DNA of 50,469 nucleotides from Burkholderiales bacterium. Its GTDB lineage: Bacteria > Pseudomonadota > Gammaproteobacteria > Burkholderiales > SG8-41. The notes under the pieces are model-generated. The model was not told the origin of the DNA. It saw only the letters and a list, made by a program, of their open reading frames with translations, and ran no database searches. The first letter of the stretch is position 1. Each line of letters begins with the position of its first letter. This document shows positions 25,547-33,490 of this stretch, one piece after another. The stretch lies in contig JAUXMZ010000061.1 in NCBI GenBank assembly GCA_030683105.1, positions 1-50,469 of the forward strand, read 5' to 3'. The position numbers and the translations under genes are program-made.

Positions 25547-27951
25547 GCGACAGCGTCCGCATTGCAATCATCGGATCCGGCCCAAGCGGACTGTCATGTG
25601 CCGCGCATGCGGCAGAACTGAACGTGTCGCACGTGCTGCTCGAGGCCGAAGAGCATCCTTCGCACACGATATTCCGCTACCAGAAGGGCAAGCACGTGAT
25701 GGCGGAGCCGGGGATTCTGCCATTGCGCAGCCCCATCACGTTTACGGCTGGCCGGCGCGAAGCCATCCTCGGCAGATGGAGCGAGGAAATTACCAAGTAT
25801 AAAGTCAATATTCGTTACCGTTCGCTGGTCACCGAGATATCCGGTTCCAAAGGCGCGTTCGAAATCAGGATGGCCGCGGGCGATGCGGTCGTTGCCGAGC
25901 ACGTGGTGCTGTGTATCGGCCTGCAGGGCAATATCCGCAAGCTGGGCATGCCTGGCGAAGACCTCGAGCGCGTGCAATACCAGCTCGATGACCCCGCCGA
26001 ATACAACGGGGAGACGATCATCGTGGTCGGCGCGGGCGATGCCGGCATCGAGAATGCGCTGGCGCTGACGGAAAACAACCGCGTTATCCTGCTCAACCGC
26101 GTGGACGAATTTCCGCGCGTCAAGCAGGGCAACATCGATCTGGTGACTGCGGCGATCCGCGACGGCAGGATGGAGTGCCGCTACAGCACCAGCGCGGTCA
26201 AGATTGAAGCGGTCGAGACTGAAGGCCGGCCGCTGTGTTTAACCGCGCAGACGCCGCAGGGTATCGAGAACATTGCGTGTAACCGCGTGATCGCGCGGCT
26301 GGGTGCGATTCCGCCGCGCAAACTCGTTGAAAGCTTCGGCGTGCAGTTTCCGAATCCGACCAGGGAAGCGGTGCCGCAGGTGTCGGCGACCTACGAGTCG
26401 AACGTGCCCGGGCTGTACATTATCGGTGCGCTGGGCGGCTATCCGCTCATCAAGCAGGCAATGAACCAGGGCTATGAAGTGGTCGAGTACATACTTGGCA
26501 ATCGCGTGGAGCCGGCCGACGAATTCCTGCTGAAGGCCAAGTTCGCCAACTTCAAGCGCGCAAAAAACGTGCCCGAGGCGCTGGCATTGGTGCAGACCAA
26601 CGTGCCGTTGTTCAAGGACCTCACCACGCTGCAGCTGCGCGAATTCATGCTCGACAGCGAGGTGCTCGCACCCAAGAGTGGTGATGTGATCTTCAAGAAA
26701 GATGACTATACGAATTCGTTTTTCTCGATTGTGGATGGCGAGGTGCTGATCGAGGTGCCTGACGATGGCGGCAAGGTCAAGAACGTTGCATTGAAGCGCG
26801 GCCAGTTTTTCGGGGAACTGGGTCTGCTGTCCGGACGGCGCCGCTCGGGCACAGTGCGGGCGGGGGCAAACTGCGTGCTGATCGAGACGCCGCGACGCTC
26901 GATGCTCAAGCTGATTGCGAGCATCGAGTCGGTGCGGCGCCAGATCGACGAAACCTCGCTGCGGCGGGCAGTGCGCTCGCAGATCGCGGCCTTCGTGTCG
27001 GAAGCGGATCTGGACGAAATCGTCAAAGGCGCAACGATCAGGAGTTTTGCCGCGGGACAAACGCTCTTCAAGGAGGGTGATGAGGCGGACGGGCTGCATC
27101 TCATCCGCCGCGGCTCGGTCACGATTTCGCGCGTCATCGGCGGCAAGGAGGTGGTGCTGTCGTACGTCGCGGCGGGCAACTATGTCGGCGAAATGGCGCT
27201 GTTGTCATCGGAGGCCCGCCGTTCCGCAACGGTGCGCGCGGCGGTCAATTGCGAAACGATCCTGCTGTTGGCCAAGACGTTCAACGAGGTGCTCACCCGC
27301 AATGCGACTTTGCGCGGCGGGATCGAGGCGCGAGTGCTGGCGCGACTGTCTAAAAACGTGCAACGCGAAGCGGAGCCCGATCCGGGCAACCTGATCAGCT
27401 TCCTGATCGGGCAGGGGCTCGGCGAAGGCACGGACGTCCTGCTGATCGACGAGAGCCTGTGCGTGAGGTGCGATAACTGCGAGAAAGCGTGCGCCGACGT
27501 GCACGACGGGACATCGCGTCTGGACCGCGAAGCCGGTCCGACCTTCGAGAACATACACGTGCCAACCTCATGCCGGCATTGCGAGAATCCGCACTGCATG
27601 AAAGACTGTCCGCCCGATGCGATTCACCGCAATCCAAACGGTGAGGTTTTTATCGACAGCACCTGTATCGGCTGCGGCAACTGCCAGCGCAATTGCCCTT
27701 ACGGCGTGATCCAGCTGTCGCAGGTCAATCCGAAGCGGCGCCGGCCCAGCCTGTTGTCGTGGCTGCTGACGGGGCTGACCACCGAACCCGGGCGGGAAGC
27801 GCAGTACCACAACGAGGAACTGGGCAAGAAGGCGGTGAAGTGCGACATGTGCAAGGACTTGTCGGGGGGGGCTGCGTGCGTGCGCGCCTGTCCTACCGGT
27901 GCCGCGATCCGCGTCAGCCCGGAATCATTCATTACCTACGCGGGCAAGTAG
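25543..27951 (+). CDS. FAD/NAD(P) oxidoreductase with two cyclic-nucleotide-binding domains and four [4Fe-4S] motifs
   Basis: 802 residues starting at a GTG that overlaps the previous stop. Order: a thioredoxin-reductase-like flavoprotein with two Rossmann motifs (IGSGPSGLSCAAHA near residue 8; VVGAGDAGIENALAL near 161); two cNMP-binding domains with phosphate cassettes FFGELGLLSGRRRSGTV (about 420) and VGEMALLSSEARRSATV (about 547); then a ferredoxin-like part with four cysteine clusters (CVRCDNCEKAC about 640, CRHCENPHCMKDCP about 680, CIGCGNCQRNCP about 707, CDMCKDLSGGAACVRACP about 767). The last part resembles DmsB/HybA-type electron-transfer subunits. No signal peptide is seen, so it is probably cytosolic. 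It may link NAD(P)H to the membrane cytochrome under cyclic-nucleotide control. Confidence 0.88.
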   Translation: MSDSVRIAIIGSGPSGLSCAAHAAELNVSHVLLEAEEHPSHTIFRYQKGKHVMAEPGILPLRSPITFTAGRREAILGRWSEEITKYKVNIRYRSLVTEISGSKGAFEIRMAAGDAVVAEHVVLCIGLQGNIRKLGMPGEDLERVQYQLDDPAEYNGETIIVVGAGDAGIENALALTENNRVILLNRVDEFPRVKQGNIDLVTAAIRDGRMECRYSTSAVKIEAVETEGRPLCLTAQTPQGIENIACNRVIARLGAIPPRKLVESFGVQFPNPTREAVPQVSATYESNVPGLYIIGALGGYPLIKQAMNQGYEVVEYILGNRVEPADEFLLKAKFANFKRAKNVPEALALVQTNVPLFKDLTTLQLREFMLDSEVLAPKSGDVIFKKDDYTNSFFSIVDGEVLIEVPDDGGKVKNVALKRGQFFGELGLLSGRRRSGTVRAGANCVLIETPRRSMLKLIASIESVRRQIDETSLRRAVRSQIAAFVSEADLDEIVKGATIRSFAAGQTLFKEGDEADGLHLIRRGSVTISRVIGGKEVVLSYVAAGNYVGEMALLSSEARRSATVRAAVNCETILLLAKTFNEVLTRNATLRGGIEARVLARLSKNVQREAEPDPGNLISFLIGQGLGEGTDVLLIDESLCVRCDNCEKACADVHDGTSRLDREAGPTFENIHVPTSCRHCENPHCMKDCPPDAIHRNPNGEVFIDSTCIGCGNCQRNCPYGVIQLSQVNPKRRRPSLLSWLLTGLTTEPGREAQYHNEELGKKAVKCDMCKDLSGGAACVRACPTGAAIRVSPESFITYAGK

Positions 27952-27960
27952 TCGCTTTGC

Positions 27961-28044
27961 CGCATCATCAACGAAGTGCGCGGCATCCATCGCGCGGTCT
28001 GCGACTTCTGCGGCAAGCCGCCTGCCACCATCGAGTGGGAGTAA
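27961..28044 (+). repeat. Duplicate of the guaA 3' end (candidate attR)
   Basis: 28 codons that match the last 28 of guaA at 76 of 84 bases and stay in frame to a TAA stop. The differences are clustered in the middle (for example TAC to TGC, TCC to TGC). It begins 9 nt after the last gene of the redox operon. It has no start codon and is a remnant, not a gene. It marks the right boundary of the block that begins after guaA. Confidence 0.85.
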
Positions 28045-28104
28045 TCCAAGGGCCTTGTGCTGCTTTCTGGGGCCATCGAAATTAACAGTAACCTGCTGTT
28101 TTAA

Positions 28105-28314
28105 TATAATAAATATGTTCGTGGCCCACTGGCATCTGGCGGCGGCAAGCGCACCATCGATCAGGACAACCTGCCGGTATTCAAGAACCGGTTCCCGAGG
28201 GAAATCAGCGCCGACGATCTGTGTGACCTGTGCCGGATGCAGGCTAAGCGCGTAATGCGCCTAGCGTTTTTCTTTACTATCCCCCGTGGCAAGACATTCT
28301 GTTCGCTTGCGTAA
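28105..28314 (+). pseudogene. Probable remnant of a tyrosine-recombinase integrase
   Basis: A start-less open stretch beginning at 28105. Its part at 28147-28252 reads KRTIDQDNLPVFKNRFP then EISADDLCDLCRMQAKR, which resembles the core-binding region of proteobacterial phage/island integrases (a DNLPVFKNR-like helix followed by EI-ADDLRALC). Similarity stops soon after, and no catalytic R-H-R-Y region is present, so it is a fragment. Its place directly beside the guaA-end duplicate supports the reading, but the identification is from memory of the family. Confidence 0.45.
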
Positions 28315-28330
28315 GTAGCCCAAAAAGAAA

Positions 28331-28352
28331 AAGGCCGTCTCGCGACGGCCTT
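28331..28352 (-). terminator. Rho-independent terminator of the first DUF3494 gene
   Basis: AAGGCCGTC / GACGGCCTT, a 9-bp stem with a TCGC loop. On the minus strand it is followed by TTTTTCTTTTTG. It lies 34 nt past the stop codon of the 28386-29642 gene. Confidence 0.9.
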
Positions 28353-28385
28353 CTTGTCCTGCTTTCACAATCAATGCTGCATGGC

Positions 28386-29642
28386 TTACTGGGGCACGGT
28401 GATGGTCGTGAACTCACCCACCGTAGCGCCGGCATTGCGTGAGAACACCCTGCCTTCCACGGTTGCCGGTGCTCCTGCTGTGCTGCCGACACCCACCGTG
28501 ACTCCGTCTGAAGCGATGACGGTTCCCTTGAAGGTGGCACCCAGATTAATCGTCGAGGCAGTGCCGGCAATCCACCAGATGTTTTTGGCTTTCGCAAGAC
28601 CGGCGAGAACAACCGTACTATTGACGGCGGGGTTGATGGCGGAGTCCGACTGGAAGATGAAGACGGCATCCGGATTACCACCGGCGTCGAGGGTGATGGT
28701 GCCTGTGAACCCAATCGGACTTGCGGTGCGATAGAGTCCTGGACCATAGACCGGGCCGGGGGTGCCCGGGCTGAAGTTGGCGCCGCATGCCCCTTGTGCA
28801 GCGCTGATGTCGGCAGGGGCTGCAAGTACGCATGAATTGGTCGCCCGGGTCGATGCGTCGACGAATGCGGCCTCGTAGTCGGCTCTTGCCTGGATGGCCG
28901 GAGCATCGTTCTGGTGCAGCACCCCGACTATTGTTTCGGGCAGGGCCGGCAACACGTTGCAGCCATTGCAAGCGGCGGCGGGCACTTGCCCGACATCGCC
29001 CACGATCCTTGAAGGCGTCCCGGTAATCGCGAGGTTAATCCCAGCGCCGGCAAAGAGCGCGTAAGGGCCGGCCGTTCCGAGATCCAGATTCGACTGACCG
29101 GTGGACAAGGCAGTGGCGGTCGTAAAGCTCCAAGAAACCGGATTTGGCATTGAAGTACCAATGGTGTTCTTGGCCGCCGTGCTAACCGTGGCAGTATATT
29201 TGGTATTGACGAGGAGAGCGGCTGCTGTCGGCGTGAAGGTCGCGATAGTATTGGCGGCATTCATCGTGACAGTACCGGGCACGTTGGTTCCGCTGATCGT
29301 TTCCTTGAGCGTGAAGGTTCCGACGGGCGTGATCGTCAACGGATTCATCGTCTCATTGAAGGTTGCGGTCACCAGTGTGCCAGTAACAACGGGAGCGGCG
29401 CCGGAGCCGCTGGTGCTGGTGGGCACGTTAATTGCGTTGTTTGCAGGGCTCGCGGAAATCGCCGTGGGATTGGTGGTTGCGGCGCCAGGAGTGCCGGCGG
29501 CGCCAGGAAGAACGGCAGGACCCGAATCTCCGATTCCGCTGCCGATTCCGCTGCCACCGCCGCCGCATCCGGCCAGTAAAGCGGACAACAGCAGCGCCAT
29601 AAACCAGCCGCAAATCGTTGCGGCATCAAGTTTGTTACTCAT
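28386..29642 (-). CDS. DUF3494 (ice-binding-like) lipoprotein with one Ig-like domain
   Basis: 418 residues from the ATG at 29642, which follows GGAG at ideal spacing. A lipobox (LLLSALLAGC) and a Gly-rich stretch lead to a bacterial Ig-like (SbsA type) domain at about 60-170 (VVTGTLVTATFNETMNP to PVSWSFTTA), then DUF3494 from about 190 (LDLGTAGPYALFAGAGI, VGDVGQVPA, ADYEAAFVDA, GLYRTASPIGFTGTITLDAG, PDAVFIFQSDSA, GRVFSRNAGATVGEFTTI). DUF3494 is a beta-solenoid; some members bind ice, while many in other bacteria are probably surface or adhesion proteins. It lies next to the type II secretion genes and may be a client. Confidence 0.88.
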   Translation of the reverse strand: MSNKLDAATICGWFMALLLSALLAGCGGGGSGIGSGIGDSGPAVLPGAAGTPGAATTNPTAISASPANNAINVPTSTSGSGAAPVVTGTLVTATFNETMNPLTITPVGTFTLKETISGTNVPGTVTMNAANTIATFTPTAAALLVNTKYTATVSTAAKNTIGTSMPNPVSWSFTTATALSTGQSNLDLGTAGPYALFAGAGINLAITGTPSRIVGDVGQVPAAACNGCNVLPALPETIVGVLHQNDAPAIQARADYEAAFVDASTRATNSCVLAAPADISAAQGACGANFSPGTPGPVYGPGLYRTASPIGFTGTITLDAGGNPDAVFIFQSDSAINPAVNSTVVLAGLAKAKNIWWIAGTASTINLGATFKGTVIASDGVTVGVGSTAGAPATVEGRVFSRNAGATVGEFTTITVPQ

Positions 29643-29718
29643 TTTATTCTCCATATAAATACTTATCGTAAATCATCCTTTCTACAATTTATTTATAGTC
29701 CTTTCGCTCACCAGCCAC

Positions 29719-29734
29719 TGTGCGCTACCGTACA
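29719..29734. promoter_or_regulatory. 16-bp palindrome (site 1), upstream of DUF3494 gene
   Basis: TGTGCG-CTAC-CGTACA, 77 nt upstream of the start at 29642. It matches the pattern TGTRCG-N4-CGYACA shared by five sites in this window. Probably a Crp/Fnr-type operator. Confidence 0.6.
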
Positions 29735-29748
29735 CAGGACGCCAAAAG

Positions 29749-29774
29749 AAAAAGGACCCTCGCGGGTCCTTTTT
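29749..29774 (-). terminator. Rho-independent terminator of the second DUF3494 gene
   Basis: Perfect AAAAAGGACCC-TCGC-GGGTCCTTTTT hairpin. The A/T ends make it work in either direction; on minus it follows the stop of the 29795-30676 gene. Confidence 0.92.
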
Positions 29775-29794
29775 CGTGCTTCGTGATTGCAGGT

Positions 29795-30676
29795 TTACTT
29801 CTTGTTGCCGCCCTTGCGGCCCGGGTCGCCCGGCTTACCGCCGAGTTCGTCGTTCGAACGGAAGGGGTTGCCCTGGTTCGAATTGCCCGGATCGCAGCCT
29901 TCGGGCCCGTTGCCCACGCCCTGGTTGCACTTGCTCTGCGATGGGCTGCCGCCGCCGGTCGCATTGCAGCCGTTGACGGTGACGTTAGTTAACGTGACTG
30001 CGGCTTTTGCCAAGGCATTCCCATTGAAGGGTGTAGTGGAACCAGCGAGACCGGTCATGGTGATGGCCGCACCCGCGAGTATGGTTCCCTGGAAGCCCGA
30101 CGTCGTCATCGTCACGGCCTCGGCGACCCACCAGGTCACGTTGCACGGCTCTCCGCCACCGTCCATGACCACCGTGAAGTTGGTGCCGGTAAGCGCGCCG
30201 GTGCCGCCGGTTCCGATCCTGAAAATCCAGACCGCGTTTGCGTCGCCTTGGAGAATCAACGTGCTGTCCGTGAACGTCACGCCTGCGGTGTTACAGTAGA
30301 CACCCGGCGTGAGCGTGACCGTCTCACCTGTGTAAGCAGTATTCAACGTTCCCGTGCACGGAAAGTTTGCGTCTGTGTACTTGCCGTACGCAGTGTTGAA
30401 GTCAGTTACGACCTGAGCGGAAACCGGCGCGACGATCGCCCCGTTAATCGTGCAGTTGGTCTGAACGACCGAGGCCCGGACGCCGGAGGAGCCCACGTCT
30501 CCATTGATGGTGGTATCGGTGCAGGTCACCGCCCCTCCATGCCCGGGCGCTGCACTCAGCACCGCGAAGCCCGACGCCTTACCCAGTGACACCTGGGCCC
30601 ATGCCGGGGAGGCGCCGACTAGCAACGCGGCCGTCGCAAGCAAACACGTGGAAAGGTATTTCTGAAGATTGTTCAT
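29795..30676 (-). CDS. DUF3494 (ice-binding-like) secreted protein
   Basis: 293 residues with an AAGGAAT ribosome-binding site before the ATG. Signal peptide MNNLQKYLSTCLLATAALLVGASPAWA. DUF3494 follows at once (VSLGKASGFAVLSAAPG, INGDVGSSGV, VVTDFNTAYGKY, VTLTPGVYC, LILQGDANAVWIFRIG, FQGTILAGAAITMT, GNALAKAAVTLTNVTV). The C-terminal tail of about 45 residues is low-complexity and Gly/Asn/Lys-rich (NQGVGNGPEGCDPGNSNQGN). Unlike the other two DUF3494 proteins here it has no Ig domain and no lipobox. Confidence 0.9.
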   Translation of the reverse strand: MNNLQKYLSTCLLATAALLVGASPAWAQVSLGKASGFAVLSAAPGHGGAVTCTDTTINGDVGSSGVRASVVQTNCTINGAIVAPVSAQVVTDFNTAYGKYTDANFPCTGTLNTAYTGETVTLTPGVYCNTAGVTFTDSTLILQGDANAVWIFRIGTGGTGALTGTNFTVVMDGGGEPCNVTWWVAEAVTMTTSGFQGTILAGAAITMTGLAGSTTPFNGNALAKAAVTLTNVTVNGCNATGGGSPSQSKCNQGVGNGPEGCDPGNSNQGNPFRSNDELGGKPGDPGRKGGNKK

Positions 30677-30883
30677 GATGTGATTCCTTTAATAGGATTT
30701 CCAGTGGGACCAGGCATAATCCCAAGCGTGTGCGTATCCCGATACAACAGGATCCCGGCGTTGGGATTCTCCATCAGTACGATAGCGAAGTCTTCTGCAG
30801 GTCTTCCCCCAGCCTAGCTGGATCGACCTGCCGTGAGGCTGCCTATCGATAATGTATTTTCAGCCCTTGCGACCGCAGCGCAC

Positions 30884-30899
30884 TGTGCGCTGGCCCACA
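30884..30899. promoter_or_regulatory. 16-bp palindrome (site 2), upstream of second DUF3494 gene
   Basis: TGTGCG-CTGG-CCCACA, one mismatch from perfect symmetry, about 208 nt upstream of the start at 30676. It overlaps a 17-nt perfect palindrome CAGCGCACTGTGCGCTG at 30876-30892. The 30677-31038 spacer otherwise holds no gene. Confidence 0.5.
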
Positions 30900-30986
30900 T
30901 AACGCAAATAATTTATTACGGCCGGCGCTGGATTTTGGTGCGATTCTTAGAACTCGTAACAAAATCAAACAGATAAACGTTGGCTT

Positions 30987-31016
30987 GATCGGCGTTCATC
31001 GGCGGTTTCATCGGTC
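30987..31016. repeat. Degenerate tandem repeat (GATCGGCGTTC type)
   Basis: GATCGGCGTTC, ATCGGCGGTTTC and ATCGGTC in tandem, just after the end of gspN. Unit length is 11-12 nt and imperfect. Confidence 0.5.
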
Positions 31017-31038
31017 TTGGTTTTTTTGAAATGTTCTC

Positions 31039-31782
31039 TTATTTGAGTTCAAGCTCGAAGCTGCCATCGCCGCGTTCCACCGCGATCAGGCGCAGCAGCG
31101 GCGCGAGTTGTTGCTGGTGTTGCGGGGGAACGCGGGCAACCGCCAGGAACGCTGGGCTGCCGCCGTGCGTCCACGATCCTTTGCCGTCGAGCCGAAGCGG
31201 CCCCTGCAGGGTATTCAGGGTGGCGTGGACCGCAGGTCCTTCGCCCTTGATGCGCAGTTCATAGTCGCCCAGGGGCGACACAGGCGAGAGCGCCGAGCCG
31301 GCGGCGCGCCATTGCAGCGTGGCGCTGCCCCGCGTGGCGTCGCGCGCGATGGACAGGCTCGAGACCTGGAGCTGCACTTCTCCGGTAAGCTCAAGGGGCG
31401 CGAGCTGGGGCACGGCAAGACCCAGTGCCGCGGCCGGCAAGCTGATGTCGGCATTCGCCAGTTCGATCCTGGATAACGATACCGTCACGGGAAAACGTTT
31501 GGTCGCCTGTTCCAGTCCGACTTCGCAAACCAGGTGTCCGCGCAGCAACGATTGCGGCACAACACGCCAGGCCAGACTCTTGGCAATGCCGGTTCGCCCG
31601 CCTGTATCGCGGATTTCGAGCTGCCCTGTGCCCGACCACAGTGTTCCCTGCGCTTCGGCAAGCCGCAACCTTCCGTCGCTTGCGCGCTTTAGGCCGGCAT
31701 CGATCAGCGTCGCTGGCGCGATAATGACGAGTGCGAGAGTATAAGCGCCTAGCCCGATCGCGAGCAGGGCCCGGCGCTTCAT
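31039..31782 (-). CDS. gspN: Type II secretion system protein N
   Basis: 247 residues. One N-terminal membrane helix (LLAIGLGAYTLALVIIAPATLI) is followed by a periplasmic part with LRLAEAQGTLWSGTGQLEI, SLAWRVVPQSLLRG and a C-terminal LDGKGSWTHGG, as in GspN. GspN is an accessory inner-membrane protein present in a subset of type II systems. It is last in the minus-strand operon and overlaps gspM by 4 nt (ATGA). Confidence 0.9.
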   Translation of the reverse strand: MKRRALLAIGLGAYTLALVIIAPATLIDAGLKRASDGRLRLAEAQGTLWSGTGQLEIRDTGGRTGIAKSLAWRVVPQSLLRGHLVCEVGLEQATKRFPVTVSLSRIELANADISLPAAALGLAVPQLAPLELTGEVQLQVSSLSIARDATRGSATLQWRAAGSALSPVSPLGDYELRIKGEGPAVHATLNTLQGPLRLDGKGSWTHGGSPAFLAVARVPPQHQQQLAPLLRLIAVERGDGSFELELK

Positions 31783-32270
31783 TGCGATTGGGCGCGGACC
31801 AGGGTCGCCGTCACGCTGACCAGACCCGGCGTGGACAGCGCTTCAATCCGGCAGGCGTCGAGGCGAACCTGCTGCGATTTCAGGCCGGCGATCCAGTTGA
31901 GCCAGTCCGCGAACGCCACTGCACCGAATACCACCACCACCTGGTTGGCATCCGGGGCGTCGATTTTCACCAGCGCACGGGACAGCCCGGCAGCACCGGC
32001 CTGGGTTTGCACCAGCGTGCGCAGATCGGTCTGCGACACCGCTATGGCCGGCGCAGCGCGCAGGCGCTCGAGCTCGGCCGCCTGCTGTTCGAGGCGGGCT
32101 GCCTGCGCCCGCAGTGTCGTGACGCCGGTGCCCAGCTGCACGCGGGCTTTCCCGGCCGACTGTACGAGCCATGCATAAAAGGCAACGCCCAGCACTATGC
32201 CAAGTGCAGCGATGATCATCCGGTCCCGCGGCGCCCGCGATTCCCAGGCCTTGCGCAGTCGCGCTCTCAT
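31779..32270 (-). CDS. gspM: Type II secretion system protein M
   Basis: 163 residues. A short cytosolic start and one membrane helix (MIIAALGIVLGVAFYAWLVQ) precede a coiled-coil stretch (LRAQAARLEQQAAELERLR) and a small periplasmic ferredoxin-like domain ending VSVTATLVRAQ. GspM pairs with GspL in the inner-membrane platform. It overlaps both neighbours by 4 nt. Confidence 0.9.
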   Translation of the reverse strand: MRARLRKAWESRAPRDRMIIAALGIVLGVAFYAWLVQSAGKARVQLGTGVTTLRAQAARLEQQAAELERLRAAPAIAVSQTDLRTLVQTQAGAAGLSRALVKIDAPDANQVVVVFGAVAFADWLNWIAGLKSQQVRLDACRIEALSTPGLVSVTATLVRAQSQ

Positions 32271-33490
32271 GATGCCCTCACGATCAGAACCACCGTTGTG
32301 CTTGTGGCGCGCGCCGCGGCCGGCGCATTGTCGACACCCGCGTCAACGCTCAGCCCTGACTGGGCGAGGCGCGCCACGATGCGGCGCACGCTTGCCTCAT
32401 CGACGGCGGAAAGCTCGAGCGTCATGCGTCCGCCCTCGTAGGACACGGTGCGTAGTGCGCCGGCCGGAAGTTCCTTCGCTGCCGCCGCCACTTGCACGAT
32501 CATCGGCAGAAAATCGCCGCCATCGGCCTGGCCGGCGGCATGGTGCGCCTCGGCGAGCTTGCGGCGCATCTGCAGCGCCGGGTCCACCACCGCGACCGCG
32601 TCGGGAAAAGCGGCGCGAAACCGCGACTCCATTTGCTGGCGCAGGACCCGCTGCTCGCTGGCAAGCGACGTCCAGTCAATGACCAGCGCGGCCGCCTGGA
32701 TTGCCAGCGCGGCGCCCAGGATCCAGGCGGCTGGCCGCAGGCGGGGAGCCGCGCCGGTGAAGACGCGCCAGCGCTGGCGCTCCTGGGCCAGGCGAACACC
32801 GGCGCCAGTCGGCGCCGTGCGCCAGTCCCAGGTTCCGGCGAGGCGCACGGCGATACCGAGCTCGCGCGTCCAGGCCTCGATATCGGGCGCTGCGTTGGGC
32901 GCAGTCGTGTAAAGCGCAATCGACGCCGGCCCCGCGCTGTGTGCTTGCGCGTCTTCGAGCATCAGGCGCAGGGACAACGGAGGCGCTTCGCGATCGCCGC
33001 AATCGGTTGCCGTGCCTTCGAACTCCCCGGTGCGCACCATGCCTTCGCGGCCGTCCCAGGCAAGGCTCCATACGCCCGCCGCCCAGGGCAGCAACAGCGT
33101 TTCGCAATGCACCTCGTAATCATGGACGCCGGCGGCGTCGAGCGCATCGCGCCAGCGCGTCAGCCCCCGCTTGTCGACGACCGCGAGCACATCGTTGTCG
33201 TCTGCGGCGCCGAGCCAACTGACCTGGTTGGCGTCCGGCTCGCCCACGGTCTCGTCTTCGACCGCATAGGCCAGCACCGACCCGCCGTGGCGCCTGGCCG
33301 CATGCGGCAGGCGCGCGCGCGTGATCAGCACCTGCGCGGCGGGAATCACCAGCTGGATGCGCTCGGTGCGGCGTGGCAACTCAGCGAGCGGGCCTTCTCC
33401 GGCAACCGGTGCGCGGCCATCGTTGACAAGCGCCCATTGACACCGCACCGGTACCCCGGCAAGCGAACCTCGGATGCGCAGCAGGCTCAT
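32267..33490 (-). CDS. gspL: Type II secretion system protein L
   Basis: 407 residues. A cytosolic actin-like domain (residues 1 to about 250; contains RIQLVIPAAQVLITRARLP and AYAVEDETVGEP) docks the GspE ATPase in this family. A membrane helix follows at about 257-277 (AAWILGAALAIQAAALVIDW), then a periplasmic ferredoxin-like domain that contacts GspM. It overlaps gspK and gspM by ATGA junctions, indicating one transcript with coupled translation. Confidence 0.93.
   Translation of the reverse strand: MSLLRIRGSLAGVPVRCQWALVNDGRAPVAGEGPLAELPRRTERIQLVIPAAQVLITRARLPHAARRHGGSVLAYAVEDETVGEPDANQVSWLGAADDNDVLAVVDKRGLTRWRDALDAAGVHDYEVHCETLLLPWAAGVWSLAWDGREGMVRTGEFEGTATDCGDREAPPLSLRLMLEDAQAHSAGPASIALYTTAPNAAPDIEAWTRELGIAVRLAGTWDWRTAPTGAGVRLAQERQRWRVFTGAAPRLRPAAWILGAALAIQAAALVIDWTSLASEQRVLRQQMESRFRAAFPDAVAVVDPALQMRRKLAEAHHAAGQADGGDFLPMIVQVAAAAKELPAGALRTVSYEGGRMTLELSAVDEASVRRIVARLAQSGLSVDAGVDNAPAAARATSTTVVLIVRAS

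Noticed and set aside
11034-27960. Prophage or conjugative element
   Set aside because: No structural phage, relaxase, type IV secretion or intact integrase gene is present.
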